Source: Spirodela intermedia (taxonomy: Eukaryota; Streptophyta; Magnoliopsida; Alismatales; Araceae). Taken from it: a stretch of 64,000 bases of DNA. A program made the position numbers and the translations under genes. Positions 44,401-57,800 of this stretch are shown here, piece by piece (within the stretch, counting starts at the first letter, position 1; every line of letters starts with the position of its first letter). The stretch is taken from the NCBI GenBank assembly GCA_902729315.2, contig LR746272.1, positions 806,001 through 870,000 of the forward strand. Reading direction: 5' to 3'. Below the pieces are notes generated by a model. The model did not search any database, had not been told where the DNA came from, and saw only the letters and a program-made list of their open reading frames with translations.

Positions 44401-46900
44401 ATATTAAAAAATTGAAATGAAATCAACAATCTAGAGATGTTTAAATTATTTGATTATTCTGATTTATTTGATTATTCCCCTCATACAAGTGATTGAGAAT
44501 GACTTGTAAACCTAAATATGTGAAGGATTTGATAATTGTTTAGCATTTTATCTTATAAACACAAAATTATTACTTTGCACTTATGTCATGTATTTCTAAA
44601 TATAAGTTAACATTCATCTAATTAGGTGATTCAATTGATGTGTGAGCTCCCATGCTAAAGATACAAAGAGAAGCTCTGCTCATGTAATCAGCTCCAAAGT
44701 CATATGTTAATTTCCAAGGGTTATAAAAAATATAATAGACAACATAATTTTAGTTGTAAAATTTATATTTTACCCTTATATACACTTTTGTTAACATCAT
44801 TACTGAGGATCTAAAAGCTAATAAGTAATCTATCAACATGCTTTTAATCCTACACCAACTTTGATGGCTATGACTAATGTAATGATAAACTATTACAATC
44901 AGAAATGCATTTTTAGTTTAAAGTCAATAAAAAACTTTAATGCCTAAGATGATGCTAGATCGGAGTGAAACATAAATTTAGTTTTTACTAAATACATAGT
45001 TTAAAGAAAAATGCATAATAATTATGAAACAGATAAATTAAACATTTATATAGTCACATTTTGAAAGCTATTGTACTTGCCTCTAGCTCATGGTGCATGG
45101 GTTGGAACCTCACTTTGATGTTTGACTAACTTCACTACTTTAACTAACTCATCTTTGATGTTTGACAACATCTACTACATAGTTCATGGGACTCAACTCA
45201 CATTGGCAGGTATAGGTCATAAATAAATATTCTTTGATGCTTGATTCCTTAGTTGAGGTCATATGATCTACTAATATAGCAAGATTGAGATTATATGAAT
45301 TTTTTTTCCAATAGTTATGCTTTAAAATCCAATTCTTATGTTTTCTTGTGTGCCCAACATTCAATTTCAATAAATCCACATATTAATTTAAAACCTTAAA
45401 TCAATTCACAGACTTCAAACCTTTTAGCAACTCTTGTGTATAATTCCTCTTATTCATATACCTTTTCTATGATTTGTGTGTTTGTACCTAGGAGAGATGT
45501 TAAGCCTAAATATGGCTTTGATCTAAAAGTGTTTATTGAAACTCAACTTGTAAAAGTCAAACTTTGAATCAATTCTAAATGTTATTCACTAAACTAAGTT
45601 GATTGTGTAAATTCAATATGAAGATACTTAAGAATATAAGGCTATAATATTGAGTGCACTAATTGAAGTATAGATGGTATTTACAAATTTCTAAATGTGT
45701 GATTGGTTTAACATTTTAAATTTGGTGGTTAAAATAGTACATCTATATGAAAATTAATTATAAGTAATTGATGAATATTTCATGTAAATTAAATCATGAG
45801 TTAAATCAATAAATAAATAAGTATTTAGAGTCTTGTATCACAACTATTGCAATCAAACTTATGAAGAAGACACAAGAACTTTTCTCATAACTTTTAGTCT
45901 TGGATATCTTTTTTAAGTGGTTTGATGTGATAAATTATATATTGTCTTTTAGATATTTCAAGCCTCCTTAATTTTGACTATGACAGAAATTATTTAATAG
46001 ATGGTGGCATTTAATATATGTTGAATAGGTGATGAGGCTTGTTTTTATCTCACCTCTTTCTTCTTTTTTGGTTTCATTTCAACATATTATTTTTCAGTAA
46101 ATTTTTCTTCACCATATGCAATTAAATCCCAATGATGTTTTTAGACAAATAATGTTCTCATCTTGTTATACTGCAACTCTTCATAAAATGATAATCTTGA
46201 ATAAAATTTGATAATAATTAGATGCCCTCTTGAAAGTAATTATCTACTATACTAGGACTATATTGTCTACATTGACAAGAAAAATGAGTAACATAATTCT
46301 TAAGGAAATGGTCTTCACACTAGTTGGATATTACTTTTTATGTTGCCTTTTTTTCATCAAAAGAAGCATTAGCTTTATCTTGTCACTATGACATGTGACA
46401 ATATTAGAAGAGTTTTTAAAATATACTAGGGTCTTAAAATAATATAATTTTATGATTTTTCTAACAAATAAAATAATAGAGATGAGACTCTAAAGTGCAA
46501 CTCAACATCTTTCCTCATTGAAATAGTTGGCTTTGAATAGCCATAGACTCTAAATAATCCACACTATAGAAGAACAAGAAAAAGAAGCAAGGAATAATTC
46601 TTGACCCACCATATATATATGCACATATGTGGAGAGAGATAGGAGTGGTAAATTGATCAGCGTGAGATGATACATGGCATAAGAGTAATAAGACTCCGAA
46701 AAGGGTAAGATTGGAGTCAGAGAAGAACAAAGTTATATATGACTATTAACATATAGCTTTTGTAAATGAAATTTTATAAGTCACAATCTCTCCGGGTGTC
46801 ATTAAACTTTCTAATCATCCCCATTCATCATAGTCCAAAACGAGTGTTCTGATTGCTTCCCGTCAGATAGCTTTGATAATAACTTTCCACTTACATCGGT
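41478..46900. other. AT-rich gene-free DNA, probable transposon debris
   Basis: All frames are short and stop-rich. A 22-base direct repeat occurs at 42436-42457 and 42547-42568. A weak gag-like phrase (LRGNYL-type) near 42450 might come from another dead Copia element, but this is not firm. No exons, tRNAs or further LTR pairs are recognised. Confidence 0.55.
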
Positions 46901-49900
46901 TCATCTTCATCACACCATATTACATATCGTCTTACCATTATAATTTGACATCGTAAATCAAATTCGTTTGGGTAATTATTGTTGATTGGCTACGATTTGA
47001 ACGTTCTGATTCCTCAACGGAGTATCAAATATTCGTCGATTTGTTCTTAATGGGCATAGCCACAACACTTAATTTATTGGGCAGGAAATATTCTACCATC
47101 CTTAACGAATCCGCCAACTATGCGCCGCAGGGGTCGCACCGGAGTTGACCTCGGCCTTATCCCCGATTTGCGTCGTCTAAGGCCGGCTTTCTGTTTTCAA
47201 GGGAGATTGGGCCATCAACGGCAAAGCCGTCAATGATTAGGACAAGTCAACGAGGTGCCGCACCTGCAAGGCCCCGCGCTTCATCTAAGTAAACCATCCG
47301 CCGTTATATTTCTGCGTCGTCGCGTTTGGCCGGGAACGGAGGACACCATGGCGGCACAGGGAATTGGAGGCAGCGCTGGGTTGAGAACAGGGACGTCTGG
47401 TGACAACGGGGCTGGAAAGGAAGGGGGTTGGAAGCGTGTACTGACCTTCAGTAAGAGAACGGGGGACATCTTTAGAATCACCTGACGGGGTTCATGGTCT
47501 ATGATTGAGATAGGGTAGCAGATGACCCAGCATAGTCTTTGTGTGAAATGGGCCTCCGAGGCCATGAAAGCTACCTATTTTCTGCATATTTCGTACTCTT
47601 TCTTGAAATTTTCTTGTTGGCTACATTTATGCATACATTTCCATACTTGTAGTTCTAGCAATTCCCAAAAAGTGACAAGAAATGATAGTGTCATTACCTC
47701 GTAATGAAGTATGAAAATGGGACTGCATTTCTTTATCAAAATAGGTGTTAATAGATACTGGGGGGAATAATTGCTTTGACTGGGTTAAACCCGCGCCCTT
47801 GTTCGAAGAGGAACAGTAAATTCAAACCTCTACTGCAGCGGCAGTATTGGGTCATAGTGTGCGTACGAATTCGCTGACCGGCCACAGGGTGTTCTGAGAC
47901 GAGTCCAGGCTTCACCAAGCCAACAGCGGCGCCTTGTAGTTTGAGAACACAGGAGTCGGAATCAGACTCGCAGCAGCGAAGGCCGGTTAGTAGGGGCTCC
48001 ATTTTTTCCGTTTACTTCTCGGAAACCGTATCGCCCCGGAGGAGGGGGACCGTGAGAGCCATTTGGGGCGAGGACAATCGGACTGACCCATACGAGCTCC
48101 GATGGGGGTCCTCCCCCTCCCCCCCTCTTCCTGTGCGCATCTTCTCTTCTTTCTTCTTCTCAGCATGGGTGGCTTTCTTACGTCAAGTCCCAAGGGAGAG
48201 GAGAGAGACAGAGAGAGAGAGAACGAAAAGACAGAGAGGTCGGTATGTCTCGGGGAACAACCCAAAAGGAAAAGGGGCCCTGGCATGGGAGAGAGGCCAT
48301 TTTTGTGCAATAGATGTTGGGTGGGGATCAGGACATGGTCGGGGAAGACGGTGTGGGGGAACCAAATGTGACACGCGCTACCGTCCACCACGTTGACGTG
48401 TTCCCGTCACTGTGCAGCGCGGTGGATGTTGGGGTGTGAGGGACAGGCTGAGGGAATAAATACGACCAACGATGTGGACAAACACTCACCTTTCCCCCTC
48501 TTGAGAGAAAGAGAAAGAGAAAGAGAGACGTCCATCATATATGATGTCTCCGCTTTAGAGAGCGGGAGAGAGAACGTCCATCATCATAGGATCCCCCACC
48601 TCCCTAATATGAGGAGAGCCCATCCGAATGGCTCATGGAAATGGCCTTCTCCGAGCACACCCATTCCTCTTGGGAGTGATGCCAACTCCGCAGGAAGAAT
48701 CCCTCTCGTGTCCACGAGTCCTACCAAGGGTGCTATAGGAAGACACAAAGGAACACAATGGCCGCGCCTGTATAGGAGGAAGAGCTCCCCGTTCTATCTT
48801 TTCTACTCTTTGAAAGAAAGAAACAGCCCTAACTTGTTTATTTTATGCCAGCTTTTGAAACCTTGTGGCTCACGAGCCGCTTAGACCACCGCGTCGTTGG
48901 CTTCTCTAGCCCTGATCACCCCTGTGAGGGACTGTGTGCGGCAGCGCAGAGAGGACGTTTGAGCGAGGGAGCGAGCGAGAGAGAGACAGGGGCAGTAAAT
49001 ATGTGGCTTGATGTGAAATATCTCACTGTCTTGTCCTCTAGATTTTGTCTGCGGAGGACAGACTGGGAACCGGATCCAGCCGGAGGAGATGCGGGGAGCT
49101 AAATCTACTGTTAGATCTCCTGCCACGCGCAGCGTACGGCGAGCTCTCCCTCCCCTTCCTCCCCATCCACACACGCCACCGCCAGGGAGATAGAGAGAGA
49201 GGAAGAGGCAAATAACTGAATAGGACAAAAACATCCCCGCAGATAGAAAGATAACGATGAGATGCTCCCCGGGCACGCAGATTGAGGATTTCCTTGGGTA
49301 TCAAGTCAAACCCCCTCCGATTCCTTTAACATCGGCATCAATAATGTGAACTCTTCCCGACCAAAAAATCATGTACCGAGCCGCTTCCACCTCCAATGGC
49401 TCTTATCTGAGCCCCCGACTGTCCTTCGGGCATCGAATGGAAACATGCGAACCCTAACTTACTAGGGCTTCGGGATTAGCCACCGGGGTTATCACCTGCA
49501 CCGCAATTCTCGGGCCGTCATTCGCCAGAGCTCTTAATAGGCGACTCATCAGACAAAAGTCATCATCCGGTGCTACTAACCATACCAGAGGGCTGGCGAA
49601 GACCATGTACATTTTGATAGAAAGCCGCCTCCTACCAAAGCTGACCTTCTGTCTGGACGCTGGATTGAGATGGTGCAACAGTTTACGGCAGTAATAGTGG
49701 CAGGTGTTGCTCGATCCGACGCTTGGAGGAGAGACGATAATAGTGACGATCCGCGAACAAGGACTTCGGGCCATTGCAAAAATTGTTATCCTGTGGATAA
49801 CATGCAAAGAAGAGGACGCCTGTTACCTCTTCTTCCTAGCGTGACCTATTGTTCTGTAGTTCCTACCGTTAACGACCAAAGGTAAAACATGGTGTGCCAT

Positions 49901-49930
49901 AGTCTAGCTAAGGTTGTGGAAAACCTTCTT
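46901..49930. other. Intergenic DNA downstream of the AINTEGUMENTA-like gene
   Basis: Composition returns to mixed at about 47000. The interval holds GA runs (48195-48230, 48500-48530), an imperfect palindrome at 48525-48550, and the probable 3' UTR of the AP2 gene at its right end. Open frames of 75-150 codons exist but are low-complexity, overlap on both strands and match no family I recognise. Confidence 0.5.
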
Positions 49931-50835
49931 TCAGTCGTTCCACAACGCAAACATCGGGAGCTGATGAACAACCGGGAACCCGGCGGGGCGGGAGCCCGTC
50001 GCCGCCGCAGCCATCCAGTTCACGTTCGGCGCAGAGCTGCTGCTGTTGTTGCTGGTGTTGGCGGTACAATCGGCGCTTCCATGAGATGGGTAATAGAATG
50101 CCTGTGACAGATCGCAGCAGTCACTCTGTTGGGAGTTGGAATTCCTGGGGCTCTCCCGCTTCTCCATCGACGAGCTCGAATTGCTCATGGGCGACGCTAT
50201 GGCGGCCGTCTGGCTAGGCAGGCCGCTTTTGTTTGTCATAGGGGCCTCATCACCACCGGGCAGCGTTGAACTCGCCAAGGCGTCGTCAACGGGCTGAGGA
50301 ACGTCTCCTCTAGGAGAACGCTTGGCGAGATCGCCTGTGATCAGGGTGCTGCTGGAGCAAATGCGCTTCACGTCGTACCGACTGATGTCGAAGTTGGTCA
50401 CCGCATTCACTCCCCGAAACTTAATGGCGGCGATATCGTAGGCCTCAGCAGCTTCCTCCTGTGTACCTGCAACGAAAACCTCAGAATCTCAAAGCCAATG
50501 TCGTGAAGACGAAGGTGATCGTCGTCAACAAACGCAACATAGGAAATTGAGTTGTCCCGCATAGACCATGCGACTATAATCACCGGTATAGAGACGATTT
50601 TATACTACACCGTAGACATTGCGCCAAAGTTAAAAAAGAATAAGGAGCTCAAAGAAGAAGCAACTCACTAAACGTTCCCAAATACAGGTCCTTGTTGCCG
50701 GCAACTCTACCGATTCGAGCTTGCCACCTTCCGTGCTGATGGTGCCTGTTGGCATGCAGTCAGAAAATAACGCAGGGGAAGTGAGCTCGGAAAGAGACGT
50801 AGTTAACACAAACACATTATAATAAAAAACCGAGC

Positions 50836-50875
<40 letters not shown>

Positions 50876-51130
50876 CAAGCAGAACATGGGGGTTCTGGCA
50901 TCAGCGTCGGTATGTCCGGGATGATGATAAAAGCTGCAAGCTAGCTTGCCAAAAAAAAAGAGTGCTTTTAATGCTAAAGTTAAGTTTCTGCCAGAACCTC
51001 GTCACCCCTCGGTACATTGACGCCCCTCTTGAGAAGCCGCTACTGTTCCTGTAGAGAGAGCAAGAGAGAGAACATTCGTTAAATCACCGGGCGCTGGATA
51101 ATGAAGCTTACAACAGTAGAGCATTCCCGT

Positions 51131-51192
<62 letters not shown>

Positions 51193-53571
51193 CAATAAAT
51201 TTATGGATTCAGTGTTGTAATTTAAAAAGTTGCATAAATTAATGCACTATTCCTATAGATGGGGAGGAGCAAACATTCGATAGAATCGACTATGTAATTT
51301 GAAATTGGAACAGTACAACATTCCTGTAGAGACAGAAGAGAGAGGTTAATAAGATATCCGTGAAAACTAGATTCATAATTTGAATAATGGATCACTAAAC
51401 CCCGAAATATCCATCTAGGATCGGGAGGAAATCGCAAATTTAAACCGGATCTGCTAACAACGGCGCATTGGTCGAGCAACTGCCTAACTCACCAAAGAAA
51501 CATTAAGAACAGGGTTCAGGAATCAAAGAAAGGAGGAAGAGCGAACGTTGAGAGCATTTCAGAGCCAAACCTTCTTAAATAAGCCACGAACTCCTGCCTC
51601 GTCATGTGCTTCATCTCTTCGACTTCTTTCTCATATGCACTCAGCTGGTACAAAAAGACCAGGCGACTAGAAGTTCACACGAGATGATGCGAAGAAAACG
51701 ATAAGAACTGAAGGAAGGATTTCCTCGAGACGAATCAGAAGAAATGCTAACGCACAGGAAAATTTATGTGGGTCGTCGGACCCCAGTACTTGAGTGCAGC
51801 AAGATCATACGCTCTAGCCGCCTTCTCCTCCTTGTCATAACCCCCTAATCATTTCATAAATATCCACATTGATTGCCACCATTAGGACAGATCAAGCGGA
51901 TGATAAGAGAGAGGACGAAGACAGTTGTTTGTTGATCGCCGCTCACCTAGATAAACTGTCCGAAGGGGAAATTCCATAGCCGCAGCGAAATCGAACAAAC
52001 AGATGGGAATAATCAAAATTAGCATATTCTCGGTAACTCTAACTGAGAAAGAGGGAGGGAAGGGGGGAAGAGAGAAGAGGAAGCGTGAGAGGGGAAGAGA
52101 GGAGGAGAAAGAGAAAAAGCGAGAGGGAGAAAGAAAGAGGTGAGGACATAGAAAGAGAGAATATCCTGCAGCATACCTTGCCTGCCTTTCCTGGTCTGGC
52201 CTTCTTTTCGGCAACTGTTATCCCACAAGTGCGCCTCATATCTTCCAGTCCAGCGATGTCTACAATGAGAGACATCGAACATCTTTTGAAGTTCCTTAAA
52301 ATAGAGCAAAAACATTCGGTGCTCGATTGGTGCTCACCTGGTAACCCCTCTATATTGCGACGTCCGCTGCCCAAACGTCTCGATGGATTTACGAGGAAGC
52401 GCTTCCCGACTGCCAGACTTGCCGATCTGGCGCTTTCGGTCGTCGGTCGTCGGTTGATGAGATGATGCAGACGTCGGGGCAGCGCCAGTGCAGTCCATTT
52501 GGATGCTATTGCTCATCGTTAGCGATAGCGATTGGTAGTTGCACTTCTCGGAGTCGGACATCATCTTCTCCGGCAGGTATTGGTTACTCTGCCGGAGCCA
52601 CGACTTGAACCCGGCAATGGAACTTGCACCGTCGAACCCGGGACCGTATAGGGTTTCAGGGATAGGGACGGGGTGGGCCCCTCCGCCCTGGACGTGGACC
52701 GCCGGCACGAAGAACTGTGGCCTGAAACCGTGGGTTTCGTCGAAATGGTGAGCAGCCTGGTGGAAGGACTGGTAGAGGGAGAGGTGGCCCTGCATGTTCT
52801 CCCCCGCTTCTCTGTCCATGTGCCCGCCGGTGAAGCTAGCGGGTATGTTGATGTTGATGCCACTGCCGCTCGCCGTGTTGTTGTAGTAGATGTCAGGGAA
52901 AGGGGAGATGGAGTGATGATGGGAAGGGTTCTCTTCTGAGGTATTCTCAGAGTAACCGCCCAAGAAGTCTTCCAGTTTTGGTCCTTTGTTCTCTTGACTG
53001 GGTTTGACGCGGGAGGAGGTGCATGATGCCGCCGTTGGGATTGGATCACCGTATCGCCATGAATCTACATAAAAAGCTCACACTTTTGATTGGTGGGCCT
53101 AACTTCATTATCCTCAGAGTGGTTTAAGGAAAGAAACAAAGAGGGGACAGAAAGGGAGAGAGGAGCAATCACGATGGAGGTTGAAAGATCATGGAAGAGA
53201 TTTGCAGCAGCGTCGATCAGAATCCTCTCGGAGAAGAAAAATATGTGTAAAACGTGGCGAAAGTTGAGGATACAAGGATTTCGATTACCTCCGCCGCCAC
53301 CGCCGGGGTTGCTGGGGAAGGTGTCCATGACGCAGACGGACCCATCGGAACGGAGGGGCATGACGGGCAAGGGCTCCCCAAACGTTACCCCATCATCGCC
53401 GCAGCCGCCAGCCGCGGCGGAGGCGAAGCTGCTGACCTCACAGCCGCAGGAGGGATCTTCCCGGCTGTGCTCGCCACCAGCGATGTGGTGGTCGGGGTTG
53501 GAGTGGTCGTGCTGCTGGTGATGATGATTGGGAGACATAGAGAAGCCCAACCAGTTGCTCATATCCATCAT
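49931..53571 (-). CDS. AIL: AINTEGUMENTA/AIL1-like double-AP2 transcription factor
   Basis: Nine exons on the minus strand: 53571-53289, 53064-52338, 52259-52177, 51955-51947, 51844-51756, 51644-51571, 51048-50998, 50745-50669, 50466-49931; phase-consistent, 642 residues. N-terminal motifs are [35 protein letters not shown] and [10 protein letters not shown]2-R1 (about 330-397) runs from [20 protein letters not shown] through [17 protein letters not shown]; a linker contains [19 protein letters not shown]2-R2 (about 432-490) runs from [20 protein letters not shown] to [14 protein letters not shown]. The tail ends [30 protein letters not shown] and [10 protein letters not shown] point to the ANT/AIL1 branch and away from BABY BOOM. 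Such nuclear factors sustain cell division in organ primordia. R1 coding includes a 9-base micro-exon (VYL). MMDMSNW was chosen as start; other in-frame ATGs lie at 53562, 53568, 53577 and 53616. Confidence 0.92.
50838..50874. repeat. (GA)n microsatellite in an AIL intron
   Basis: A pure GA run of about 37 bases in the intron between the exons at 50745 and 50998. On the transcribed strand it is a CT run. Seen directly. Confidence 0.95.
51047..51415 (-). repeat. Degenerate tandem repeat in an AIL intron, each copy with an acceptor-like motif
   Basis: On the plus strand related phrases recur: gttcctgtagagagag (51045), attcccgtaaagagag (51123), attcctatagatggg (51249) and attcctgtagagacag (51320). 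Spacing is about 71-78 bases once the long GA expansion in the second copy is discounted. The DNA between phrases is also loosely similar. On the minus strand the first phrase is the genuine ctctctacag|GAAC acceptor of the exon at 51048. Repeat status was judged by eye. Confidence 0.6.
51133..51189. repeat. (GA)n microsatellite in an AIL intron
   Basis: A pure 57-base GA run, the longest in the window. It lies inside one copy of the intronic tandem repeat and within the intron between the exons at 51048 and 51571. Confidence 0.95.
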
Positions 53572-53756
53572 TCGCATAGGAAACAGGAGCCCCACCCAGA
53601 CGCCACAGTAGCCCAAAAACCCAGAAGATAATACAGTTAGCCGCCCCTCTCTTACCTATCTATCCTCCCCCCCTCCTCTCCACCCTCGCTATCTGTCGAC
53701 GTTCTTCTCCGCCCCCACAGTGCTCACACTCCAACACCGTTCTCGCCCACCCCTCT

Positions 53757-53764
53757 CTTATATA
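53757..53764 (-). promoter_or_regulatory. Candidate TATA box of the AIL gene
   Basis: The minus strand reads TATATAAG about 190 bases upstream of the chosen start codon. Position is reasonable for a core promoter with a 5' UTR of about 155 bases. Inferred from sequence only. Confidence 0.45.
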
Positions 53765-54813
53765 TCGCAGGTTCTCATTCCTTCTCTCATGGACCGAGGA
53801 AAAAGATGAAGGGGGACCATCGTCATTGCCGCGGACTTCCGCTCTGCTGAAACATTGCCGACATATAATAAACACCCTCAAAGCACCCTTCGGTCTGGTT
53901 TCTCTCTCTACCCTCCCTCCTCTCTCTCTCTCTCTAACGTTCCACCTGGTCTCAAATTCTATGCCACGGCTTGAAAAGGAGACGGCGATTTGCCGCCTCG
54001 GGCTCTGCTCCGCTGATCATAGATACGCCTCGCAACGGCGCAGCGGCTGCGGACTACCACCCGGCCGCCGTCTCCCCCACCGCCTAACAGCACATTTATA
54101 TTAACCCCCCGTTTTTTCCCGCAGACTAACTGACGTGCCCTTGTTCAGCAGAGGGGAGACGCCGCTTTACCCTGTAGGAGAGATTATGCTCCTTTACGTT
54201 GCTCCTGCGGGACAGCTTATCTCCCCCAAGTTCGACCGTCTTTGGGCCACCAGATCCAACGGCGGAGGGTTCCTACCTCACGACAACAGGTGCATCACGA
54301 TCGTTGGTAGGCTATCCGTTTAGTCCTCGTGAGTCGTCCAGAAGAGACAAAACCTGTGTCGCCGGAGCCCGTCACCTCGGGATGCAACCGGCCGCCGGCG
54401 TCCAACGGGGGGAAAGTACGTGACGATGGTCAAAAGAGACAGCTAGACGAGAGAGGTACGGGCGGGGTCTCCGCAAGGAAGAATCTCGCGTCATCTCACG
54501 CCTTGCGCTGTTTTAACGACCGACGGTAGCGCTAGGGGGTGGAGCTGCGGTCGTCTTCTCCGGCGCCGGCGAGGAAGATTAGGGAAGATTAGAGCTGCGG
54601 CAGTTAGAATCCGCAGGTGATCTCGTCCCGGGACGGGGCAGTTGTTGACGGGGAGGTGGTCCGGCAGCTGCCGGGGCTCGGCCTTAGATTCCCTACATTC
54701 CAAAACTCTCCCGCCAACCTATGTTACATGCACGGGTACCCTCCCCAGCCCACATGCTGGGTACCTTGCAGTCGGGCTGGTCTTGGCGTGGCAGCAGAGG
54801 CGCCATTGCTCTC

Positions 54814-54851
<38 letters not shown>

Positions 54852-57800
54852 TACTTACCCGCATCACCCCTCTATAAGTTTTATTTTTTTCATGCGCATA
54901 GTGGGCAACTTGTAGAGCTATGTCAGCCGTCGAGGATCATCCTGGAAGGGGTTCGAGAATTCTCTTGTTGTGATGCATAAACGATGCGAATGCCAAATAA
55001 CTCACGGATTGATATGATTCAAACCTCGAAAGTTAATGGACAATTTTCCTCTTATGCGAAATAACCCTTCATGTCTAATATTTTTGATCGGTTAGAAATT
55101 TTAAAATATATTTCTTAATTTTCCTGAGGAAATCGTCGTGTTGCGGCGAGTACGTATTTCGTCTGGTAAGTTAGGGGCAGAGTTGGCGTTGACGCGACGT
55201 CTCTGGCCAGAACCCGCTTCTTCGACTTGCCCATTTATTTATTAACGACGTAAGAGAACCAGCATGCAAACAGCATGGTGTAGTAGTAGCGGCAGAGCGG
55301 CGGCAGAAGATCACATAGGGAGAGGGAGAGAGCGATGAGCCAGGGGCACAAGAGAGTGAAAGAATGGGAGGCGGCAGTGCGGCTTTGGGGAAAGAGCCAG
55401 CCTATGTCTCTATAACGCCTCTCTCGCCAGAGCAGGGACAGGACCTGAGAGAGCCCCACGTAAAACAAAATGCCAGGGGGGGGGTTGCGGGAAGGACAGG
55501 CGGACGATCGGCTGGGGAAGGCTTGCAGGAGGGGGGGGCCTCCTCTTCCTTCGTCCATAGACCGCCTTCCTCCCCTCTCATGGACTGGAGCTGCGTTTGA
55601 ACCGCATGTCTTCGCCCTGCCCAGTGCCAGGTGCTGCGCCACCACCATGGCCTGCAGCGTGGACGTAGATATATGAATCTCTGTGGTGTCCATGGAAAGT
55701 CTTTGAGGGGGCAGAGTCTGGCCCGAGAAGACGGAGGCGGCCAGTGGACTCGGCACGAATCTCTATTAACCTTGGATAATGTGCGTTGAGAAATTAGCTT
55801 AATGAAGCGTATTGTGAGATCGATGGCAGCGGCTTAGTTTCCCTTGGAACTTGAAAGGCGTTCAGATCTGAGCAAGTACTTGCTTTTAGGAGCTGCCCCA
55901 TTAACTTACGATTGCGTGAGGCTTAACATGTGGAACTCTGCGCGCTAGAAACATTCCAATCTGTTTTCGTACTCTGCTCGTTTCCAAAATCGTTTCGTGT
56001 GAGAGGGAAAGAGGGAGAGAGGGAAGGACGAGGAGACTAAGGTCGAGAGAGAGGGGTAGGCCCCGGGTGGAGAGAAAGTGAGGGATGAAGAGAGAGTCTG
56101 AGTCCAAAACTTTGACTTCTAATTTTCTTCATGACCGCACCATCACTAAAAGAGTCAACTCTGCGATCGATGCAATGGATACAAGTTGTTACTCTACTTC
56201 CCGTCAAATCGAATCCAGTTGGAGCATCGTCCAAAACGGGCCCCTCTTCCGCACCAAACTTCACAAATGGAAAGATTTTCAACATTTCTGAATCAGAGCG
56301 GTTAAAATTGATATTATATCACTATTATAAAGGTCAACGCGTCCTTGGAGCGCGTTCGATGCTCGTCCAACGAGAAGTAGAGATCGTCTTTATACCGACA
56401 ATTAATTCGTCAGGAGTTACGACATGAACAGGCGGTGCCTGCAAGAACGAACCACCACAGACGCTGCTCATCGAGCAGAAACCCCCACTGTTCATCGTGA
56501 GCAGTGTGTTCCTTCAGCGTTCAGACGTCACGCGCACACCCGTCCATGGAAAAATCGACCAATTTAGGAGTAGGTTTACTTGAGATCATCTATATTCAAG
56601 GGTATTTATTTTAAGTCGTACATTGGAATATATGCAGTCCCTGGAACATTTAGTAAAACCGTGTTAATGGACTAGGAAAGGGCCCACCCGGCTAATATGC
56701 ATGGTGTCGTAATACATAATGAAATGAGGATAACACATAAGTGAGCTAGACTGGTCCTCGTACGAGCCAGGTCTTGGCTTTGATAGGATCTCGTCCGAAA
56801 ATTTGGATGATCTTCGCCGACCGTTTCAAGATAACCGCACGACAGACCCTCTCTCACTGTCCCCTCTCTCTCTCTCTCTCTCGTGGATCAGCACATATGC
56901 AAGTCAGGAGAGGGATTTTTGGGGTCTGCTCCGGGGATCATTTCCTAAGATAATTATATGGCTGCAGCCAGTTGTGGACCTCCTAAAAGTTCCAGTGCTC
57001 ATGTTGGACGGGATAGTGCGACATAGGCCAGGAGAAGACCTTAATGCCCCTATCCATGAAGGAGTCCACCAGAATTTGTGATCTGGTCTTTGTATGAATT
57101 ATCTGTGATTTAGGAATCTATATCTTCCGTGACTGTTGATCCCGATAAAAAAAGCAGTATTATTTTATTTATTTTAGGTTTGATGTGACCTTGAAGATAG
57201 AATCAAGTGCAAAACACGGAAAGTATGTTTATCAATGGGCCGGGTTTGTCATTAGAGAGCCCAGGTCGTGTCTCAACGTTCTTTACAAGGCATGAACCTA
57301 AGGCTAACTTCATATCGTTCCTCTACCGTATTAAAACGTCAAAGATCAATTTGATTTCGCAATTCATGTATAGGTTATGTGATGTGGGGCGGAAGAGTTG
57401 AGTGAGACATCATAAGCGCATGCGTGATTGTGAGTCAGCGACAGGTGAGGAAACTAATATTTGAGACAGATTTTTAGTTATTATCTTTTTTTTCAGCCTT
57501 CATCTTCGTGTCCAGCACAGAATTTTTAAATTGAATTTGGACTTACCAACTCATTAACAATCATACAGTATAGTTGGCCCTATACACATTTTACCGAACC
57601 AAAGGCCAAATTGAGATCAAAACATGGGATCCAATCAATCTGTAAAAGCGTCGCAGAGGACGCGATTCCTTGTCACGCGTATCAAGTGTTCATTGTGAAA
57701 ACTTATGCGACATCTTACTCCGAGGTAAGTTCTTATCGGGATGACTACAGATACAACCATAGCAAGATAGTTGATAATCGAAGATCATCCAAGGACCATC

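Noticed and set aside
48884-49276. 131-codon minus-strand open frame and overlapping plus-strand frames
   Set aside because: Driven by CT/GA-rich and GC-rich runs, with low-complexity Leu/Ser peptides; no homology recognised.
55585-55650. tRNA- or SINE-like internal promoter boxes on the minus strand (TGGCGCAGCACC and GGTTCAAAC)
   Set aside because: The T-arm lacks the invariant closing base, I cannot pair an acceptor stem, and there is no poly-A or target duplication. Not a tRNA, and not enough for a SINE.
55235-55756. 173-codon minus-strand open frame
   Set aside because: No family recognised, overlapping open frames on the other strand, GA/CT-derived low complexity, no exon partners.
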